DNA from: Margaritifera margaritifera
Lineage: Eukaryota > Mollusca > Bivalvia > Unionida > Margaritiferidae
Assembly: GCA_029931535.1 (NCBI GenBank)
Contig: JAQPZY010001684.1
Coordinates: 4,126,501 to 4,190,500 of the forward strand
Reading direction: 5' to 3'
Length of the DNA stretch: 64,000 bases
In this document: piece after piece, positions 52,501 through 61,500 of the stretch
How positions within the stretch are numbered: position 1 is the first letter of the stretch
Layout of the letters: every line of letters starts with the position of its first letter
Program-made: the position numbers and the translations under genes
Notes under the pieces: generated by a model
Database searches by the model: none
The model's input: only the letters and a program-made list of their open reading frames with translations
What the model was told of the DNA's origin: nothing

Positions 52501-55500
52501 TGAATGAATGAATGAATGAATGAATGAATGAATGAATGAATGAATGAATGAATGAATGAATGAATGAATGAATAAAGGAATGAATAACAGGGGAATAAAT
52601 GAGCATTGCTTATGATTCCCCTCAGGTGGCCTCTTCAGATGCTAGCAACATCCAAGCTTCTATTGTGAGAGATGGTGACCGCTACATCGTAAATGGACAC
52701 AAGTGGTGGACATCAGGTAAATAAATCAGGCATATCTCACAACTTTAAGACCATCTGTTAAAAAGGTCTGATAAAACCTGATTGTCAAATAAGTGGGTGA
52801 AATTAGTAATAACATATATACTCACATAAGAGTTGGATCCAACTGCAAACTACATAGAGCCAGATCTGCAAGTGCATAATGTGATGGCAGATCAGGGTCT
52901 ATGCAGTTTGTTAGGATAAATAAGCAGAACAAACAACATTGATCCTGATCTGCCTGTGCATCATACAATGGCAGATCAGGGTGAATGTTGTTTGTAGTTG
53001 GACCTGGTAAATGGGGATAAAATCCCATTCATAATGTTCTTAAAACATGATTTAAACCAGAGCTACTTCCATGGCTCACCTTAGTCGATCTCTGTGCTTC
53101 TTATATGTCATCAGCCCCACTTCTGCCTTCCAGCCCATAACCCTCAGGTGATAACCAAAGATCGATTCCTGCCAGATCATGTCACATGAAAAATGATTTT
53201 TGATTTTCAGCAACTTTTATCAAAAAGAAAGAACAAAAGAGAGACCTTTCTTGACACTGTGGTGTATGTCTGTGACCTGTTACCTGTATAGATGGTAAAC
53301 AGTCATGATTCGCATAGCTTCATGCTTAATGTTCATGGAAAACTATCACCCTAGATAGTTTATATGGTTAATTGTCACAGAGGTTATTATAAGGTAAAGG
53401 TAGTCACAGATAAACAACCACCATTCCACTGATTACCGAATTGACTGATTAAGGTGATTTTGTGTTTGCTATTCGATTGGGCATTGCTGTGGGAGAGCCC
53501 TTCATTCTAATTTGCATAGGTAAAGTACACAAAGTCAAACAACTCAGTTTGTTCGAAATACACTAAATTGGGGATGCTGTGTTGAAGAAACAAAAGTTAT
53601 TACACTTTGTTTTGCCTTGACTGAAAATGTTTAAGCCATCTTTATTAAAGATTATTGGCTAGTTCATGATCAGTGGCAATGTTTTTTCAAGTCAGATTTT
53701 ATTCCATACATAAAAGCAAAATGTAATTAATTTGGTAGTTGGAATGTTAAAGTTCACAATGTGGAAGTGATTCATTTTTTTAAGACAGGTGTTGAAATGC
53801 AGCTGTTGATTCAGGGATGAATGATCCATCTGTGAAGCAAACAGAGCCCAGAAAAAGTAAATTTCAAAACTTCTGGCTATGGAATTTGACTTTGTGATGC
53901 TCACTAGCAAGGGGGAGCTGTTATAAAACAAACTTTAATTCTATATTTTAAGAATTTTGTAATTTTTACCTTTATCATTTATTTTAAATACCTTTACAGA
54001 ATTTTAGCATCTTTACCATTTTTCTTTTATTTTGTAGTACTTTATGATTACAATTTTTTGGATATGTTTATCTTCCATAAGTCTTTTCTGTAATTCTTTA
54101 TATTGACATATTTTAAAGTTTACCTTTAACTGGCACCATATAGCCATTATTTTGATAGCATGCTGTTAAACCCTAATACATACATACATACATACATACA
54201 TACATACATACATACATACATACATACATACATACATACATACATACATACATACATACATACATACATACATACATCTCTTCTGTAATGAGTAAATCTA
54301 TCATAGTGTTATGAATATTGAATTTATAATATGTGTCCATGAGGTAAGTTGTACTTTAGTCATTTTGTAAACAACGTTCAAGGTCAGTCTTGTTTACATA
54401 GCATTTAACAATTAGATTGGAATTTTCCATATCTTTATTTGAGAAAAGTCAGGTACGCACAGGAAATTACCATTAGAGTTACTCATATTCTAGAATATTC
54501 TGTCGGGTGACTTATCCTTATATTTATACAGGTTTGGTAAACAAGATTTCATTCCTATATTAAACTTCATGTCATTAAGATCAGTCTATTAAGGAATTTA
54601 TTTTAGTAATCAGATGTTACAGTTGTGAAAATCAGAGCAAATTTAGAGAGAATTATTTTTTTAAAATATTCATTGGAATTACTCAAAGTGCTCATTCTCA
54701 TATTTGATTAATACTTGACTTTGGGATTTATGTGAATTCATTCAAAGATATTCTGAATTACATCATTCAGGCATATTCGAACATTCAAGACTACTATGAT
54801 ATTCAAGGCTACTGGAATTCATTCGGAACATTCTATATTTAGGATTATTGGATTATTTGGACTTTAATTCACATTATTGTAAGTGTCTTTTTGAATTTTA
54901 ATTTTTTTTGTCTTGAAATAAATTTCTTGTTGATTTTACTTACATTGTTGGTTTCACTTTCTTTCTGTTACATTATTTGAAGACCTAGAATCGTAACACA
55001 TAGTGAATCATCCTATGTTCTTTTATCCTTCTCCTACAAAAATTTTAAGATAAGTTGGCATGTGCTTCTCCCGCAGAAATATAGTGATATTATTGGAATT
55101 TTAGAAAAATTATTGGAATAAAGAATATAGGTAGTTTAGAGTGTTATATATAAAATATGGGTATGGGTGTGAGACCTGCAGATGTTTACCACATGGGCAA
55201 CCTCTGTACCAAGTTTGGTGAATTATCACTTCGCAAGTTTAGGATGAGATAGAGTCATGAATAGCCTGATTGACAGACAAATGGACAGATGGATGGTGTC
55301 ACAATATCCCACTAAAACATGTGACTAGTAACCAGAGTATGAATAAATAAGACAAAACTTCTTGATACATATTAATGTAACATAATGTTACCATAGCATC
55401 ATTATATCTTACTAAAATATTCACTAATCAAATATAATCTGTAAATTGAGCCAGAATTTTTTTTTACTTATTTTTTTTTTTATCAGTTAGATGTGGAAAT

Positions 55501-58500
55501 TATATGGCTAATTTATTCATCTTTTCAGGGCTAGAAATCAGGTTTGAACAAATAGTGTCAGTATGTGCAGATTAGATTTTTTACATTCTGTAAAGTGAGA
55601 ACAACAGCAATGACTTGCCATTGCAAATACCCATGCTTTTCACTGCATATTCTAAACCCAAATCCACCCACCCACTCACACCAAACTCACTCCTCCTCCC
55701 TGACAGAGACAGAGATCCAGGGATTATAATGCAAAAACCCATTACATACATGACGTGTCTTCCTGCTATGGTTGCATTTATGAAGTTTGGTCAGAAAATA
55801 TTTGACAGTGTCATCGTATCATTGTAATTGAAATTCGTGTGCACATTACATTTGACCCCTTAAAGACCTCAGGATTGGGAGTCAAGGATGATACCCCTCT
55901 TGCATATGGTCATCAAATGGGCAACATAAGTACAAAGTTTCATGAATTTCCATCCAGTGGTTTTGGAGATGTGGTAACTGACAGATGGATGGATGGACAG
56001 ATGGAGGATATCACAATATCCTGGGTGCTTCTTAAAAATTGTGGGGATACAAAATGCTTGTTGTTTTAAACACTGCACAATATGTACTGTATGATCTATA
56101 CATAAGGTCATCAAACCAGTGAAATAAGAAGAAAAAAAATTAATAGTAGAAAATATTTTAAAAAATGATGTTCTGCAATGTTTTTCCAATCTCTTAAGAA
56201 GTTCTTTGGATGTAATTGTTAAGCGATCTGCATTGATTTTCATTTACCAATGAATTTTGATACAAATCATTTTTTTAATGCTGTTTTGAAATTAGCTTTT
56301 CGTCTTACTTGAGAAGCTTTATTTAAATCTTGATAGGAGCCCTTGGCCCACTCTGTAAGCTGTGTATTTTCATGGGGAAGACAAACCCTTCTGGAGCCCC
56401 ACATCAACAGCAGAGTATGATACTGATCCCCATGGATGCTCCAGGTGTCAAGATTGTCAGGCCACTCACTGTGTTTGGCTATGATGACCCTCCAGGTAAA
56501 TTATGTTCATTATTTCAAGCATTTAACTTTTTCTTCATATATAGCTTGTTTCCTGATAAAGGTTTGCTGTTGATATTGTATTCCTTTGGATTGCCATAAA
56601 TCTGAAATATTTGTGCATAGATTAACTTTGGCAGAGTTGGCTTGAATTGGATATATTTATTGTTGAGTTCTTGTGTTTGCTGATCCAGGTTCCTATTTTT
56701 GCAGATCCAGGTTCCTATTTTTGCTGATCCAGGTTCCTATTTTTGCTGATCCAGAATGTGTGATTCTAAGTTTTGCTGTTTTCTTTCTTGCATAATTTTT
56801 GATTTCTGTGCAGTTGTAATGTTCTTATTTATAGTTTTAAATTACAGTGAGAGATAACCACAGATTCAGTGATTATTTTTCTAAAAAAATCCTCATGTAA
56901 CATAAAAAATGTTAAAAACATTTCATTGAAAGAGAAGTAAAGAATATAATAGCTGGCATACAAATTTGTCTGTATGTATTAAAGCAGATAACAAAAATAA
57001 AAAGGATGTCCAGAAAAATCATAATGTAATAGACTTGGGGCTTTATAGCTTTAATAAGGTAGGGAGGGTGGTTTTCCATGTCGTAAATTAAATATGTTCT
57101 TAAAATCAATGATTATACACTGCTGAAAGAGTGAATTTGCACATTGTAGCATGTTGTGTGTCAAGTGTGATTGCGGTCATGTGGGTAGCAACTGCACTGT
57201 CATCAAGTTCGATCTTGCACATCATTCAATACTCATAATATTTTGTAGAATCTTACTTTATATGAATTTATCACACTCAGAAATATGTTTATCACACCTA
57301 ATTTCCCTTCCAAATCAGCATTTGAATAGCACTAAACTTGATGACTTCATCAGCTGACACTACAAAATACATCTGCAGCCATGATGGCCAATGCTATATC
57401 ACATGACTGGTTCAATACACTAAATTCATCCAAGTTCACATTTTTGGGTTAAATTTCACTTGTTCATAGTAAATGCTTGCCTTCTTTATACAAGTATGAG
57501 TATGTTTTGAACTTTTAATATTGTATTCCTCATTTTTCTGTTAGTCAATGTATTTGTTTACTCTTCAAGCATGCTTATCAACCTTGGTTATGACTTAAAA
57601 GGATTTAATGTTTGATGGACAAGAGATAATACAAAATGTTTATATATTTGTGACTGATTGAGTGTAAATGGACAAGTAATGCTAATTCAATTGTATGATA
57701 ACCCTCAGTTTATGTCGCTGGTTGTAGAGTATGTGTTCAGCACAACTTGACCTGTTTGGCATGCCGGACAAGCAATGATTGGTCAGAATTATGTCACATG
57801 ACTGTTTTCTGAGGAGTATAAATAGGAGTGAAATTCGAAGGTCAGCAGATAACTGTCAGCAGTAATAGCGTCCATAGTTACAGATCTCCACCAAATAAAA
57901 ACATTACTGTCTTGAGGTATTTATAATTACAAATATACTAAACTACATTAGGAAACTAATAGATAGTTAAAAAAATAAGACAAGTCAATTAAATTTTATT
58001 TCTTTATTATCAAAATAGAGACTGAAATTACATCTGTAGTACAATAATCTGAATCAATTCAATTCAATCAAATTCAATTTACTGCTACTGATTCCGGCTT
58101 AATGCAAAACTATATTGTGCCATACTAAAAATAAGCAGCTATCTCCCACCACACTAAAAATTCAAGGTTTACTTACAAAATACCTGCACTGTAGACCATC
58201 CATTGCTGAATGATTAGATTGGGGTTATGAAGGCCAGCATATAATAGTCACTGTATATTACACATACTTATAAATTCATGTTTTAGTCGTCTTTTCCTTT
58301 TATTAGCATTTTATCATAATTACACACAGTCAAAAATCAAAAGGTTCTGAATTGAAGAATTTTTAAAAGTTATTATTACAATTATATAAACATACACATA
58401 TACCCCCACCCCCAATCTGTTACAGTAACATTATGAAGTGAAACATTTTTATGTCATTAATGTTTGTGTTTTGAAGAGATCCACAAATTTGCTAATATTA

Positions 58501-61500
58501 ATCTACAGCAAAGAATTTGAGATACACAGTATGTCACTGCCATTTTTACCCTGTATGTCATCAAAAATGAAGTCCATCATTGCTGTGGATTAATCTGTGG
58601 CCACCTAGACTGGACTGTATCTTTATTTCTTTGATATATCAAGAGGTTCCATCTAAAATGAGGAACAAGGAACCAGAATAAATATGGCCGCATACATGCC
58701 CAACAAGCTGTATCTTGAAAATTTTGATGGCAGTCAACATGCCACCATATAATGTCATAGGCTTAATGCACTGTTTCTGCAGTTTTCTTACCATTAAATA
58801 ATTTGCTAAACACAAAATAAGTGCCTTGTAATCTAAATTGACCAATCAACGAAACTGAGTTAATCAAGCATACTCGTCAAAATATCTGCTTTAGTTCAAA
58901 AGGTACAGTCTAGACACAGAAACAGGTCACAGTCACATTCACATTTTCATTTCCTATGACCTTGACATTTGAGCTTCCTAACTATGCAAAAATATTGTCG
59001 AGACATGATGTTAATGTGGGTAAAGTCTCATATTTCAAAAGTTACAAGCAAGAAACAGAAACACATCACACCAAGATAGGTTACAGCACTTCCATATTTC
59101 CCTTGTAATGACCTTGACCTTATTGCTAAAGACTTGACCGTGGTTTTTGACTCAGTCTAGTCATGGTGTATATCTGTTTAAGACTTCATTCAAATATCTA
59201 CTGTATGTACTCGCGTATAAGCCGATACCAACTGCATAGACCCGATCAGCTATTGGATAATACGCTGGCAGATCTGGGTCTGTGCAGTTTGTAAGGACTA
59301 ATCAGAAGAACAAACAGCATAGAGCCTAATCTGCCGGCACATTCTGTGATGGCAGATCAGGATCTATGTTGTTTGCAATATATTGGACTGGGCTTATACA
59401 CGAGTATATACGATAAGTCTGGTAGTTCAAAACTTACAACACAGAAACAGGTCACAGTTGCATCTTTTTTCTTCTTGATGACATTGACCTTTGACCATGG
59501 TACATGACACTCTCTAGTCATGATATATACCTGGGTAAAGTTTCTTCAGAATATTTCTGAGGCTTGCAAATTATGGACTGGACAAGTAAATATTAATGGA
59601 TAGACAGATAGATAGATAATACCTAAAGATAATACACCATGTCAAGATGGCATATAAAAACTGTCAATAGGTTCCTTACCATTTTGGCCCAAAGTCAAAC
59701 AAACTAAACTGCCCACATACCCAATGACTAAGCAGCAGTCCATTGGATATTTGAATCTGTTAAGAGTTAAAATCAGCTGAAGTGTTTGATTTGTCAGATA
59801 TTTATATCTTTTGACATGGTTGAGAGGTTACAGTATATTAACTGTGATTACCAGTGAATCTCCTTTTACAGTGGGGCATGGTGAGGTGATTTTTGAGAAT
59901 GTGATAGTTCCAGTATCCAACATTTTGCTGGGGGAGGGGCGAGGTTTTGAGATTGCTCAGGGACGGCTTGGACCAGGGAGGATACATCACTGTATGAGAC
60001 TGATTGGCCATGCTGAGAGAGCACTAGAACTCATGATTGAGAGGGTAAGATTTTGTTTTTGACTAATCTTTGTGTGAATTTTGCATACATTGTATTTACT
60101 AGTGTGGCAGGGCCTGTGAATGTTGTAGAAATAGCAGTGCTTCAGTTACCTTCGGAAAAAAAAGTAAAACAAAGCATGCAATCTCAAATGCCAGAAAACC
60201 ATTACTTTTATCCAATTTTACATAGGAACACTTTCAGGGCAAAGTCAATAATAGTGTATGTTAAACCTCATTACATGAGCAGATATTTAGCAGTGAAACT
60301 ATTGATATGGCCTGTTTGTATTAAACGATCGAAAGTAGTGGTAGGAAAAACAAACCCAGGAGATTTAGTTGGATAGATTTCAAAGTTTTGGATTTTACAG
60401 TGCAACCATTACCATGTGTGGGGAAATTTCTACAAAGATTTTACGATTTTTAAAGAATTTGCAATGCTTGTGATTTTATAAATTTTGTGTATGACTTATA
60501 GATAGTGACCATGTGTAACACTGAATTCTGCAGGTTTCTGCCAGATTAAATTTGTGTGATCTCTTGCCCAGTAGTGAAATTTTTGAAAAAATAAAACACC
60601 ATAAAATTTTCCTTACTGTCAATTCATTTATTTTCAGTCATTTTTGTACCAAGTTATGCAATCACTTGTTTCACTGCTGCTTTGGCTCAGATTCCTACAA
60701 TCAAGGACAGTTGTAAACTCATCCCATCCAAGCATTTCAGGCATCCCAGCATTTCTTGAACCAAGTCTGCTGCTCTAGGGAACATATCCTAAAATAATCT
60801 AGGTGGTGTCTACCATTCACTCAGAGAATCAAATTTTAACCCATGAATTTCTTCAACTCTTGGGTAGCCTCAGTATGGCAACAGATTCCCTCATTCTGGG
60901 CCACTTGGTCATAAAATCCTGCAGTAGATCCTTCTGTTCCATTGGCAGCTGATCTTGGCCCTCTAGACCAAATGATCTAGTTTTGGGCTGTATGAGGTCC
61001 CATCTTTGTAGATGGGAAGACCTCACTCTACTCATCATAAGGGTCCTGCTGGAGGAGCAACCACTGTAAATCAGGATTTGCTGAGATGCCAGTATGACAG
61101 GCTTGAGTGAACATCTTCTGCATTACTTCCAAGTGCTCATTACACATTAACCTCCTGGAGATGAAGGTTATAGTGCATACCTTGCAGTCATGGCAGGAGA
61201 TGCTGTCTGGAAAGGGCATTCTCATTCAGTCTGAAAAATCAACTGTCTTCAATTACATCAAAAGTCAAGGGGGAAACAGGTGGAGTCATCATTGACAAAT
61301 TTACATCCATGTCTTTCACATCCCAAGCAGGCTGGTTTCATACTGAACAGTTCTTTCTCTCCATGGTCTGTAGTGAAACTGTGCCTGTTGGGGTTGACCT
61401 TATAAACCTTAAACCTTGTGCAACAAAGTGGAACTCAAAGCCACCAACCATCATCTCTCCAGTCCCAGATCTGGAAACCAGGTCAGTCAACACCATTTCC

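Noticed and set aside
51587..52606. 339-codon Ser-Phe-Ile-His frame
   Set aside because: Pure AATG microsatellite translated on the minus strand.
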